Notes under the pieces: generated by a model | The model's input: only the letters and a program-made list of their open reading frames with translations | Databases searched by the model: none | What the model was told of the DNA's origin: nothing | Part shown: piece by piece, positions 1 to 7,998 of the stretch | How the letters are laid out: each line of letters opens with the position of its first letter | Position numbering within the stretch: position 1 is the first letter of the stretch | Position numbers and translations under genes: made by a program | Source of the DNA: Pseudomonadota bacterium | Lineage (GTDB): Bacteria > Pseudomonadota > Alphaproteobacteria > Rhizobiales > Devosiaceae | Direction: 5' to 3' | Assembly: GCA_023391095.1 (NCBI GenBank) | Contig: JAEWBN010000002.1 | Location: forward strand, 62,001-126,000 | Length of the DNA: 64,000 bases

Positions 1-444
1 GCCTGGGGTCGGCAACGCGGGTTCTATCGGGTTTGTGAGACGAAGGTGTGACGCAGGTCACATTCGTTTGGAGCGACAGAAACCTTGCCAGCGTTTGGCG
101 CCGGCGGTGCAGGTTACTACGGTCGAACACACGGCATGGAGAGTGAAGGTCGTCGATGTCGTCATCGTCATTCCTTTCCTTGCAGGTGTTGAACGAGCAC
201 GGGCGCGAAGCTGCGCCGTGATGATGGCAAGATAGAGTCTGGCTTTGAAGATTTCCAGTGCCGGCCAGTGCGTAAACCGCGCCAAAAGCGAAAAAGCCTC
301 CTCGACTTTCGACCTAAGAGGAGAATGAGACAAATCTACTCAGCTTTTCCCATGCGCAATCGCCACGCTTGCCGCGGGCAGAAATCTGGTGTTCTTAACA
401 TGGATCATTGCCGCCAAAGCGTCAGGCGGTGGGAGGATAGTGCC
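1..444. other. Left-edge region without a convincing gene
   Basis: No recognisable gene is seen. On the minus strand an ATG at 171 follows a purine-rich AAGGAAAGGA stretch and opens a 37-codon frame ending at 58. It could be a small peptide or leader gene running toward the left edge, but its Thr-rich product resembles nothing I know. On the plus strand the frame of the downstream LacI-type gene stays open back to 268, but its residues there are not regulator-like. The region probably holds the regulator's promoter. Confidence 0.4.
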
Positions 445-1491
445 GTGTCGGAACAACAAGTGCCGCCCGCTAAAGGGGCCAAGCGGGGTGTCAAGCCATC
501 CGGAAAGCCGACGCTCAAGACCATAGCCGAGATGACGGGTCTTGCCGTCACCACCATTTCGCGCGCCCTCAATAATGCGCCCGAACTGGCGCAGGAAACG
601 CGCGACCGCGTCCAGAAAATCGCTGCCGAAATCGGCTATCTGCCCGACCGCGCGGCGCTTCGCCTCAAGACCGGGCGCACCAATGTCATTGCCTTGGTGC
701 TTGAGCCGGACGAACAGATTTATGGCTTTGGCACCAATCTGGTGAGCGGCATCACCGAGGCGCTGCGTGATACGGCCTACCACCTCGTCATCACGCCGCA
801 ATTCCGCAACGTTCCGCCGCTCGAACCCATCCGCCACATTGTGCGCAATCGCATGGCCGATGGCGTCATTTTCTCCAAGTCGGAGTCCCTCGACGAGCGT
901 GTCCGCTTTCTGCTCGACAGCGACTTTCCCTTTGTCAGCCACGGCCGCACCCAATGGCCCGAGGCCCATCCCTTTGTCGATTTCGACAACGAGACCTATG
1001 CCTATGAAGCTGTGCTGCGCCTTGCCAAAAAGGGCGTGCGCCGGGTATCCATCGTGCTGCCCGACAGCGCGCTCACCTATAACGAGCATCTGCGCGCCGG
1101 CATCGCGCGCGGCGCTCAGGATGCCGGCATTGCCTATGAATATGCGCCCGACGTGAACCTGGGCAGCCCCACCGACGCTATCCGCAACTATGTGGTCAAG
1201 CGCGCCAAGCGCCCCGATGGTCCGGACGGCTATGTCTGCGCTTCGGAAGTCTCTTCGCTGGCCGTGATCGGCGGGCTCACTGAAGCCGGCCTGCGCGTAG
1301 GCGAAACTGCCCACGTGGTCACCAAGCAGAATTCGCCGCTGTTCATGCAATTCCAGTCCGGCGCCGAGACGGCGCAGGAGGATTTCATCCTGTCCGGCCG
1401 CAATCTGGGGGCCACCCTGCTCCGCCGCATCGCCGGAGAAACCGATGGCCTGCAGGTGCTGATGCCGCCCCGCTTCGATTGGCAGGGCTGA
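445..1491 (+). CDS. LacI family transcriptional regulator
   Basis: A 348-residue DNA-binding repressor of the LacI/GalR family. An N-terminal helix-turn-helix plus hinge helix at about residues 20-75 (TLKTIAEMTGLAVTTISRAL, then a RVQKIAAEIGYLPD-type segment) is followed by a periplasmic-binding-protein-like sugar-sensing domain. GTG at 445 is chosen because GGAGG lies 8 bases upstream. An in-frame ATG at 325 has AGGAG only one base away and would add a tail without family character. The regulator probably senses a sugar or derivative. Its target is not evident: the downstream neighbour is convergent and unrelated, so regulated genes may lie left of the window. Confidence 0.9.
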   Translation: MSEQQVPPAKGAKRGVKPSGKPTLKTIAEMTGLAVTTISRALNNAPELAQETRDRVQKIAAEIGYLPDRAALRLKTGRTNVIALVLEPDEQIYGFGTNLVSGITEALRDTAYHLVITPQFRNVPPLEPIRHIVRNRMADGVIFSKSESLDERVRFLLDSDFPFVSHGRTQWPEAHPFVDFDNETYAYEAVLRLAKKGVRRVSIVLPDSALTYNEHLRAGIARGAQDAGIAYEYAPDVNLGSPTDAIRNYVVKRAKRPDGPDGYVCASEVSSLAVIGGLTEAGLRVGETAHVVTKQNSPLFMQFQSGAETAQEDFILSGRNLGATLLRRIAGETDGLQVLMPPRFDWQG

Positions 1492-1494
1492 GGC

Positions 1495-3306
1495 TCAGGA
1501 CCCTTCAAGCTCCTCGCGCAGCATTTCAAGCTCCAGCCACTGCTCTTCGGCCGCGGCCTTTTTGGCTTCGGCGGCTTCAAGAGCCTTGGATTTGGCTGCA
1601 AAGCCATTGGGGTCCTTGGTGTAAAAGGCAGGGTCGGCCAGCGCCGCGCCCAGCGCCTTGATCTCGGCGTCGAGCTTTTCGATGTCCTTGGGCAGCGTTT
1701 CGAGCGCGTGCTTTTCCTTGAAGCTCAGCTTGCGCTTGGCCTGAACCGGCGCGGGCGCCTCGCTTCTGGCCTTTTCGGCCTTGGGTGCCTTCTCGACAAC
1801 GCGCGCCGAAACTCCGCTCCCGCGCTGGGAAACCATGTCGGTATACCCGCCGGCATATTCAGTCCAGCGCCCGTCCCCTTCCGCCATGATCACCGATGTG
1901 GCGACCCGGTCGAGGAAGTCGCGGTCATGGCTCACCACCACCACGGTTCCGGCATAGTCGGAAACCATTTCCTCCAGGAGGTCCAGCGTCTCGAGATCGA
2001 GATCGTTGGTTGGTTCGTCGAGGACGAGGAAGTTCGAGGGCAGGGCAAGGGCACGGGCCAGGGCAACGCGGGCTCGCTCGCCACCCGATAGTTTGCCGAT
2101 GGGCGTGTTGGCCTGTTCGGGGGTGAACAGGAAGTCCTTCATGTAGCCCACGACATGCTTGTTCTCGCCATTGATCACGAGGGTATCGCTGCCCCCGCCG
2201 GTTAGGGCATCCTTGAGGCGGGTTTCCGGATCGAGCCGCGCCCGCCCCTGATCCAGCATGGCCAGTTCAATCGCCGAACCCAGCTTGATCGTGCCGCTAT
2301 CGGGCTCGAGCAGGCCGGTCAGCATCTTGATCAGCGTCGTCTTGCCGGCCCCGTTTGGTCCCACAACGCCCACGCGGTCGCCGCGCAGCACGCGGGTCGA
2401 GAACTCGCGCACCACGGATCGCGATCCGAAGCTCTTGGAAATGTTCTCGGCCTCGGCCACCAATGCACCCGACGTGCGGCCCTCGCTGACAGACATGGTC
2501 ACGGTGCCGGTGACGCGCCTTTGCTCGCGCCGGTCCTGCCGCAGGCCTGCCAGCCGCTCAAGCCGTCCCACATTGCGCTTGCGCCGTGCGGTCACGCCAT
2601 AGCGCAGCCAGTGTTCCTCGCGCACAATCTGCCGGTCGAGCTTGTGCCGGTCTTTCTCTTCCTGCTCCAGCACCTCGTCGCGCCAGCCTTCAAAGGCCGA
2701 AAAGCCTTTCTCGATGCGCCGCGTCATGCCCCGGTCTAGCCACACGGTGGACTGCGACAGGTCCGACAGAAAGCGCCGGTCGTGGCTGATCAGCACCATG
2801 GCCGAGCGCATGGAATTGAGCTCGTCCTGCAGCCATTCGATAACCGGCAGGTCGAGGTGGTTGGTGGGTTCGTCCAAGAGCAGGACGTCGGGCTGCGGCG
2901 CCAGAACCCGCGCCAGCGCCGCGCGCCGGCCCTCGCCACCCGAAAGATTGGCCGGATTCTCCTGGCCCGTCATACCCAGCGCTTCGAGCAGATATTGTGC
3001 CCGATAAAGGTCATCGCCCGGCGCCAGCCCCGCCTCTACATAGGCCAGCGTGGTGGGGAAGCCGGACAGATCGGGTTCCTGCGGCAGGTAGCGGATCGTT
3101 GCGCCCGGTTCGGCAAAGCGCACGCCTTTGTCATGCTGCACGATCCCCGCCGCGATCTTGAGCAGGGTGGACTTTCCCGACCCGTTCCGGCCCACAAGCG
3201 CAATCCGCTGTCCGGGCGATACGATCAGTTCTGCCGCTTCCAGCAATTGGGTGCCGCCAAAAGTTAGTTCGATATTTTGCAGCGAAAGCAGGGGAGGGGC
3301 GGCCAT
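1495..3306 (-). CDS. uup: ABC-F family ATPase, Uup type
   Basis: A 603-residue soluble ABC-F protein with two ATPase domains and no membrane segment. Domain 1 has Walker A GRNGSGKST (residues 39-47), signature LSGGEGRR and Walker B LLLDEPTNHLD. Domain 2 has GPNGAGKTT, LSGGERAR and LVLDEPTNDLD. The last 80 or so residues form a Lys/Glu/Ala-rich coiled coil (KLSFKEKHALETLPKDIEKL...), the mark of the Uup branch, whose members bind DNA or ribosomes and affect transposon excision and ribosome function. ATG at 3306 starts directly before the first ATPase domain. It converges on the LacI-type gene with only 3 bases between the stop codons. Confidence 0.93.
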   Translation of the reverse strand: MAAPPLLSLQNIELTFGGTQLLEAAELIVSPGQRIALVGRNGSGKSTLLKIAAGIVQHDKGVRFAEPGATIRYLPQEPDLSGFPTTLAYVEAGLAPGDDLYRAQYLLEALGMTGQENPANLSGGEGRRAALARVLAPQPDVLLLDEPTNHLDLPVIEWLQDELNSMRSAMVLISHDRRFLSDLSQSTVWLDRGMTRRIEKGFSAFEGWRDEVLEQEEKDRHKLDRQIVREEHWLRYGVTARRKRNVGRLERLAGLRQDRREQRRVTGTVTMSVSEGRTSGALVAEAENISKSFGSRSVVREFSTRVLRGDRVGVVGPNGAGKTTLIKMLTGLLEPDSGTIKLGSAIELAMLDQGRARLDPETRLKDALTGGGSDTLVINGENKHVVGYMKDFLFTPEQANTPIGKLSGGERARVALARALALPSNFLVLDEPTNDLDLETLDLLEEMVSDYAGTVVVVSHDRDFLDRVATSVIMAEGDGRWTEYAGGYTDMVSQRGSGVSARVVEKAPKAEKARSEAPAPVQAKRKLSFKEKHALETLPKDIEKLDAEIKALGAALADPAFYTKDPNGFAAKSKALEAAEAKKAAAEEQWLELEMLREELEGS

Positions 3307-3555
3307 GACACGATCCAGAAATACTGGCCCGGATAGAGCATAGGCCCCCGGCCAGATCAATGTGTGGATGAAAGGAAAGGCCGGTCAGGACGTTGAGGAT
3401 CCTGGCCGGCCCGGGGAGACGGCAGCAGCAAGCCCCGTCAGGATACGGCGCCGATCGCCCACAGGCCCCAAGGGGCGGCAGCGCCATGCCCCCTATCAAG
3501 CACGCGATAATATGATTGTAAAGATCATATTATGGAAATGGGGCGACGAAATCGC

Positions 3556-4032
3556 TCAAAGCGCGGCGGCGATGCTCAGCTTTTCGGAAACCGCTTCACC
3601 GGTGGAAATGCCCAGCCGCTCGCGGATGGAGCGCTTCTTGGCGGCCAGATCGGCAATGGTATAGCCCGCCAGCACCTCGAAAAAGGCGCCCAGCGCCTCG
3701 CGCAATGCGCCATTGAGATCGCATTCGCCGATCAGCGGACAGTCCGCGCCCTCTTCAAAGCATTCCGCCAGCGCGAAGTTCTCCTCGGTGAGCCGGATGG
3801 TCTCGAGCAGAGTAATCTGATCCGCGGGCTTGCCCAGCTTTATGCCGCCATGTCGGCCGCGCACCGTCTGCAGCAGCCCGTTCTCGACCAGCGGCTTGAT
3901 CAGCTTGAACAGGAAGAGTTCGGAAATGCCATAGGCCCGCGCAATTTCGGCAACCCGGCTCAGGTCCGGCTCGTTGACGGCGCAGTAGACGAGGGTGCGG
4001 ATGGCATAGTTGGATTGGCGGGTCAGTCGCAA
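3556..4032 (-). CDS. rirA: Rrf2 family iron-sulfur regulator RirA
   Basis: A 158-residue winged-helix Rrf2 protein. The N-terminus MRLTRQSNYAIRTLVYCA and recognition region (EIARAYGISELFLFKLIKPL, then RGRHGGIKL) are typical of RirA, the iron-responsive repressor of Rhizobiales. Three cysteines in AECFEEGADCPLIGECDLN are the expected Fe-S cluster ligands. The gene starts with TTG at 4032, with GAAAGG 8 bases upstream. In relatives RirA represses iron uptake when iron is plentiful and is itself repressed by Irr. A motif like the Irr box and one like a RirA operator both lie in its upstream region. NsrR is the alternative, but the N-terminus favours RirA. Confidence 0.85.
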   Translation of the reverse strand: MRLTRQSNYAIRTLVYCAVNEPDLSRVAEIARAYGISELFLFKLIKPLVENGLLQTVRGRHGGIKLGKPADQITLLETIRLTEENFALAECFEEGADCPLIGECDLNGALREALGAFFEVLAGYTIADLAAKKRSIRERLGISTGEAVSEKLSIAAAL

Positions 4033-4093
4033 GAAACGGGCCTTTCACAAGACGGCAAGTCCGGGGTCGGACCTTCTTAACGTGACGCCCAGC

Positions 4094-4108
4094 TTATAAC
4101 CATTCTAA
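4094..4108. promoter_or_regulatory. Candidate Irr (ICE) box upstream of rirA
   Basis: TTATAACCATTCTAA matches the alphaproteobacterial iron-control element TTAGAAT-N-ATTCTAA at 12 of 14 defined positions; the right half-site is perfect. It lies about 60 bases upstream of the rirA start, in the rirA/IHF-like divergent region. Irr is known to repress rirA in Agrobacterium under iron limitation. Binding here is inferred. Confidence 0.5.
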
Positions 4109-4123
4109 AAAATGTCAATTAAT

Positions 4124-4142
4124 CCTGAACGCAATAATCAGG
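4124..4142. promoter_or_regulatory. Candidate RirA operator (IRO-like dyad)
   Basis: CCTGA and TCAGG arms flank nine bases, which contains TGA-N9-TCA, the core spacing of the rhizobial iron-responsive operator. It lies between rirA and the divergent IHF-like gene, 16 bases from the ICE-like box. It could serve autoregulation or control of the divergent gene. The motif is short, so a chance match is possible. Confidence 0.4.
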
Positions 4143-4186
4143 TTTGCCTCGCCGAAGGTGCTGGACACGATTTTAAGTTCCGCGTA

Positions 4187-4201
4187 CGAATATATTATTC
4201 G
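4187..4201. promoter_or_regulatory. AT-rich palindrome before the IHF-like gene
   Basis: CGAATA and TATTCG arms are separated by three bases and end at the first base of the ribosome-binding GGGAG of the gene starting at 4213. This could be an operator overlapping the promoter or leader. No regulator family is assigned. Confidence 0.3.
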
Positions 4202-4212
4202 GGAGACGTCTC

Positions 4213-4500
4213 TTGGGCACCATTACGCGATCGGCACTCTGCGAAACCGCTCAGTCAGCTTCGGCCATGTCCCGCAGTGATGCTTCCGCAATCTGCGAGC
4301 GCATGATCGAGCTGATCGGCAACAGCCTGATGGAAGGCGAGACGGTCAAGCTGACCGGCTTCGGAACGCTTGAAGTGCGCACCCGCGCCGAGCGGATGGG
4401 CCGCAATCCCCGCACCGGCGAGGAACATACGATTGCAGCCCGTCGCGTCGTCATGCTCGTGCCCAGCGCCAGCCTGAAGCAGAAGCTGGGCGGCAAATAG
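4213..4500 (+). CDS. HU/IHF-family DNA-bending protein, IHF-alpha-like
   Basis: A 95-residue histone-like protein. It shows the IHF-alpha pattern: N-terminal helices, GETVKLTGFGTLEVR, and the DNA-inserting beta arm with GRNPRTGEE, where the proline intercalates into DNA, then RRVVMLVPSASLK. It starts with TTG at 4213, with GGGAG 7 bases before. The body is diverged (few basic residues at the N-terminus, EEHTIAARR in the arm). The usual ihfA neighbourhood (plsX, fabH, merR-type gene) is absent, so this is probably a second copy rather than the main IHF subunit. It is divergent from rirA and shares its iron-type control region. Confidence 0.75.
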   Translation: MGTITRSALCETAQSASAMSRSDASAICERMIELIGNSLMEGETVKLTGFGTLEVRTRAERMGRNPRTGEEHTIAARRVVMLVPSASLKQKLGGK

Positions 4501-4511
4501 GGCAGGGCTCC

Positions 4512-5450
4512 CTAGAGCCCGCTATCGGTGAGGAGCCTGTTGGCTTCATCGCTCAGCTCAAGACGCACCCCGCGCGCCAGGCTTTCCACCTGCTCGACCG
4601 ATGTCGCCGAGGCGATAGGGGCGCTCACCCCTTCCTGGGCAACCAGCCAGGCCAGCGCCACCTCGGCCTGCGTCGCGCCGGTTTCCTGCGCCACCTTGTC
4701 AAGGGCAGCGAGGATCCGGAGGCCCTTATCGTCGAGATACTGGCTGATCCCGCCGCCGCGCGGCGACTGCCCAAGGTCGTCCTTGCTGCGATACTTGCCG
4801 GTCAGAAAACCCGACGCCAGGCTATAGTAGACAATCGCGCCGACCTCGTTCTTGACCAGATAGGGCCGCAGGGCATCGAACTCGCCCCGATCGTAAAGAT
4901 TATGACGCGGCTGGACGACCTCGTAACGCGTCAGCGATTTGACGATGGCGGTCTGCTGCGCCGCTTCCAGCATCTCGGCCGTATAGTTCGAGGCGCCGAT
5001 GACGCGTACCTTGCCGGAACGGATCAGCACGTCATAGGCCGCCAGCGTTTCCTCGTGGCTTGCCGTGTCATCCGGCCAGTGGCTGAAATAAAGGTCGAGA
5101 TAGTCGGTCTGCAGCCGCTTGAGCGAGGCTTCCACCCCGGTCTTGATCGCCTCGGCCTTGAGCCCGCCCGGCTGGCGCGCCGAGTTCACCTTGGAAAAAA
5201 TGTGTACCTTGTCGCGATTGCCGCGGGCCTTGAGCCATTTGCCAATAATGGTCTCGCTCATGCCGGGCGGGTTGCCCGGCACCCAGTTTGGATAGCCTTC
5301 CGCCGTGTCGATGGCGGTGAAACCCTGGTCGACATAGGCGTCGAGAATGCCGAAGCCCTTCTGCTCGTCGACCGTCCAGCCAAAGACATTGCCCCCTAGC
5401 ACCAGGGGCTCGATCACCAGTTCACTGCGTCCCAGCGGGCGTCGGTTCAT
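4512..5450 (-). CDS. Aldo/keto reductase
   Basis: A 312-residue NADPH-dependent oxidoreductase of the aldo/keto reductase superfamily with a TIM-barrel fold. The catalytic tetrad is recognisable: Asp in AIDTAEGYP, Tyr in the same segment, Lys in IFSKVN and His in YFSHWPDD. Conserved IRSGKVRVIGASNY and the C-terminal cofactor region are present. Length is normal. The start ATG at 5450 lies inside the 3' end of the upstream frameshifted gene (29-base overlap), which suggests co-transcription. The substrate cannot be told; the relatives I would expect are general aldehyde reductases. Confidence 0.88.
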   Translation of the reverse strand: MNRRPLGRSELVIEPLVLGGNVFGWTVDEQKGFGILDAYVDQGFTAIDTAEGYPNWVPGNPPGMSETIIGKWLKARGNRDKVHIFSKVNSARQPGGLKAEAIKTGVEASLKRLQTDYLDLYFSHWPDDTASHEETLAAYDVLIRSGKVRVIGASNYTAEMLEAAQQTAIVKSLTRYEVVQPRHNLYDRGEFDALRPYLVKNEVGAIVYYSLASGFLTGKYRSKDDLGQSPRGGGISQYLDDKGLRILAALDKVAQETGATQAEVALAWLVAQEGVSAPIASATSVEQVESLARGVRLELSDEANRLLTDSGL

Positions 5451-5984
5451 TGCTCTTCTCCATACTGTGGGGGTCAGCAGAAACGTGCTGGCCGCCTATT
5501 TGTTCGTTTGGACCCGTTCGTGGCGCGCAGAAATACAGCGCTTCCCTGATGGCGCGATAGGAGCCCGCCAGGCTGATATGGGCAAAGCCGCCCGCTTCGT
5601 CATCGGCATGGCGCAAATAAACAAAGGTGCCCTGCTCGATCCGGTCCAGCAGCCACCCCTCGGGGTCTGCGATCCGGCCAGAATAGGGCCCGTCCTCCGC
5701 CGCAGCCTCGACCGTCCGGTCCTCGCGGTCCAGCGTCATCAGCCACGGCCCCGCAGCGCCGTTCCCACGGGTGGTATGGATATGAAGCCCGACCGAAAAA
5801 CGTCTTCGCACCGCACGACGAGGCACGTGTGATCCTGCGGCGTCGAACCTGTTGCGCAGCCCATGCTGGCTCTGTCGCCCTCCCCGGGCAGGGGTGAGTA
5901 GCCCCAGCCGGGGCTCTGCGCCGAGGCTGCCGTCAGCGGCAGCATCGAGACGGCAATGGCGACGATGGCACGACGCGGTCCCAT
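5422..5984 (-). pseudogene. Secreted protein gene broken by a frameshift
   Basis: Two frames together make one protein. The first starts at ATG 5984 (GGAG upstream) with a clear signal peptide, MGPRRAIVAIAVSMLPLTAA followed by SAQ, and runs to about 5800. The second picks up at FSVGLHIHTTRG and continues to a stop at 5422. One extra base in the A5 run (T5 on the coding strand) at 5796-5800 would join them into a 187-residue exported protein reading ...CEDV-FSVGLHIH. The family is not recognised. It may be a real frameshift, a contingency site or a sequence error. The 3' end overlaps the aldo/keto reductase start. Confidence 0.6.
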
Positions 5985-6124
5985 TGGTCTCCATCCACAT
6001 TGGCAACACCATGCCTGTCATAGCTTTCATGCCACGGCATTTCGAGGGTGAAGGCAGCCGGCCCGTAAAGGCGCGCTCTTCGCCTTGGCTGAACCGTGAG
6101 CCAGACCGTCGCGACATCATCCAT
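5933..6124 (-). CDS. Possible small protein, unknown
   Basis: A 63-codon frame starts at ATG 6124 with GGGGAG 6 bases upstream and overlaps the signal-peptide gene by 52 bases. The product begins MDDVATVWLTVQPRRRARLY and has no recognised domain; the tail PSSPLPSRCC looks like out-of-frame sequence. The good ribosome-binding site is the only real support. It may instead mark the 5' leader of the secreted-protein gene. Confidence 0.25.
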   Translation of the reverse strand: MDDVATVWLTVQPRRRARLYGPAAFTLEMPWHESYDRHGVANVDGDQWDRVVPSSPLPSRCCR

Positions 6125-6233
6125 GTTTTCTCCCCGGAGAGCGCGCCTGCAACAACAAGGGCAAACAGGGCTGTCCGAACGGTTCCCGCAGAAATCGTCC
6201 ATTCTTGTGGATACCGCGCTTGACCGTCATGGG

Positions 6234-6251
6234 ATTGACCAAATGGTCAAT
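6234..6251. promoter_or_regulatory. Palindromic candidate operator upstream of the ABC importer operon
   Basis: ATTGACCA and TGGTCAAT, 8-bp perfect arms with a 2-base spacer, lie 99 bases before the binding-protein start. Such a compact dyad with TGGTC half-sites is typical of a dimeric repressor (GntR-like or similar). The regulator is not identified in the window. Confidence 0.45.
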
Positions 6252-6350
6252 GATTCTCGTTGCGCTGCCTCCCATTCTACGCTTTTGTGTCGCCAAGCCT
6301 CCGGCGCTTGCGCGCTGAGAAGGCGCAAAGTTCAGGAACGGGAGACTTCC

Positions 6351-7928
6351 ATGCACTCATCACTGACTCGCATCGCGGCAGTTCTTATTGCCACCACGAT
6401 GCTCGCCGGTGTTGCCAATGCCGAGACCATCCGCTGGGCGCGTTCGTCGGACGCCCTCACGCTGGATCCGCATTCGCAGAACCAGGGTAATACCCATACG
6501 GTTGCTCACCACATCTACGAAACGCTGCTGGGTCGCGACAATGACGGTACCCTGACCCCGCGCCTGGCGACCGAATGGGCGCTTAAGGACGGCGATCCCA
6601 CCGTCTGGGTTTTCAAGCTGCGTGAAGGCGTCAAGTTCCACAACGGCAATGACTTCACCGCCGAGGACGTGGTCTACTCGATCACCCGCGCCAAGAGCGA
6701 ATTCTCCAACATGAAGCAGCTGCACGCCGAAGTGCAGTCCGTGAACGCCGTCGACGACTACACCGTCGAATTCCAGATGACCGGCCCGGCGCTGATCTAC
6801 CCGAACAACCTGACCAACACGTTCATCATGGACAAGACCTGGTCGGAAGAGAACGATCTGGATGTTGTCCAGGACTTCGCTTCGGGCGCATCCAACTATT
6901 CCGTGCTGAACACCAACGGCACCGGCCCCTACACCCTCACTTCGCGTGAAGTCGACGTGAAGACCGTCATGGACTATTTCGACGGTTGGTGGGGCGAAAA
7001 GCCGGCCGTGGACAAGATCGAATACCTCACCATTGCCGACGCTCAGACCCGTATTTCGGCTCTGCTGTCGGGTGAGGTGGATATCGTCCAGGACGTGCCG
7101 CCGCAGGACATCGAGCGCCTCAGCAACACCGAAGGCTTCAAGGTCGAAGTCGGTCCGGAAAACCGCTTCATCTATTTCGGCTATCGCTTTGGCGAAGAGC
7201 CGCTTAAGTCGTCCAACATCACCGACTCCAACCCCTTCAACAACCCGCTGGTTCGCGAAGCCATGGAACTCGTGCTCGACCGCGATGCGATCAAGCAGGT
7301 CGTGATGCGCGGCCAGTCGATCCCGACCGGTATCCCCAACCCGCCCTTCGTGCGCGGCTGGACCGAAGAGCTTGACGCTTACCCGGCTCCGGACGTGGAA
7401 AAGGCCAAGGCCCTGATGGCCGAAGCCGGTTATCCGGATGGCTTCTCGGTCACCCTCGACACCCCGAACAACCGCTATGTCAACGACGAGGCGATCTCCA
7501 CTGCCTATGTCGGCATGCTCGGCCAGATCGGCATCAACGTCACCCTGGCTTCGCGCCCGGTTGCTGAACACAGCCCGATCATCCTTGCCAACGAGTCGGA
7601 CTTCTACCTCCTTGGCTGGGGCGTCCCGACCTTTGACTCGGCCTATGTGTTCAACGATCTGATCCACACCAAGACCGACCTGCACGGCACCTACAACGTC
7701 GGCCTCTATTCAAACCCCGAACTCGACGAGAAGATCATCGCTCTCGGCACCATGGACGACATGGATGCCCGCGATGCGACCGTCGCCGAGATCTGGGAAG
7801 TGGTGAAGGCGGATCGTGTCCTGCTCCCGGTCCACAACCAGGTCCTGGCCTATGCGATGCGTGAAGGTGTGACGCTGCCGGTTCAGCCGGAAAACCAGCC
7901 GAACATGACCACGGTCACCTTCGACTAA
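6351..7928 (+). CDS. ABC transporter substrate-binding protein, family 5 (dipeptide/oligopeptide type)
   Basis: A 525-residue periplasmic solute-binding protein, first gene of an importer operon. Residues 1-24 form a Sec signal peptide ending ANA before ETIRWARS. Family 5 hallmarks follow: DALTLDPHSQNQGNT, YETLLGRDNDGTLTPRLATEW, WVFKLREGVKFHNG and EDVVYSI. Total length is usual. ATG at 6351 is preceded by CGGGAG. The ligand is probably a dipeptide, oligopeptide or similar small amphipathic compound and cannot be resolved further. A strong stem-loop after the stop separates it from the permease genes, which fits the excess of binding protein common in such systems. Confidence 0.92.
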   Translation: MHSSLTRIAAVLIATTMLAGVANAETIRWARSSDALTLDPHSQNQGNTHTVAHHIYETLLGRDNDGTLTPRLATEWALKDGDPTVWVFKLREGVKFHNGNDFTAEDVVYSITRAKSEFSNMKQLHAEVQSVNAVDDYTVEFQMTGPALIYPNNLTNTFIMDKTWSEENDLDVVQDFASGASNYSVLNTNGTGPYTLTSREVDVKTVMDYFDGWWGEKPAVDKIEYLTIADAQTRISALLSGEVDIVQDVPPQDIERLSNTEGFKVEVGPENRFIYFGYRFGEEPLKSSNITDSNPFNNPLVREAMELVLDRDAIKQVVMRGQSIPTGIPNPPFVRGWTEELDAYPAPDVEKAKALMAEAGYPDGFSVTLDTPNNRYVNDEAISTAYVGMLGQIGINVTLASRPVAEHSPIILANESDFYLLGWGVPTFDSAYVFNDLIHTKTDLHGTYNVGLYSNPELDEKIIALGTMDDMDARDATVAEIWEVVKADRVLLPVHNQVLAYAMREGVTLPVQPENQPNMTTVTFD

Positions 7929-7942
7929 ATCCTCGAAATCGC

Positions 7943-7988
7943 GAGCCGCCGCGCGGAGTCTTGTCTCCCGCGGCGGCTCCCCTTTTTA
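7943..7988 (+). terminator. Intercistronic stem-loop between binding protein and permease genes
   Basis: An 11-bp perfect stem (GAGCCGCCGCG at 7943-7953 with its complement at 7969-7979) is followed by CCCCTTTTT. It has the form of a rho-independent terminator but lies inside an operon, so it probably acts as a partial terminator or an mRNA-stabilising 3' end for the binding-protein transcript. Confidence 0.75.
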
Positions 7989-7998
7989 AGGGGGCAAA

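Noticed and set aside
268..444. N-terminal extension of the LacI-type regulator
   Set aside because: The extra residues do not look like part of the family, and the GTG at 445 has a well-placed GGAGG.
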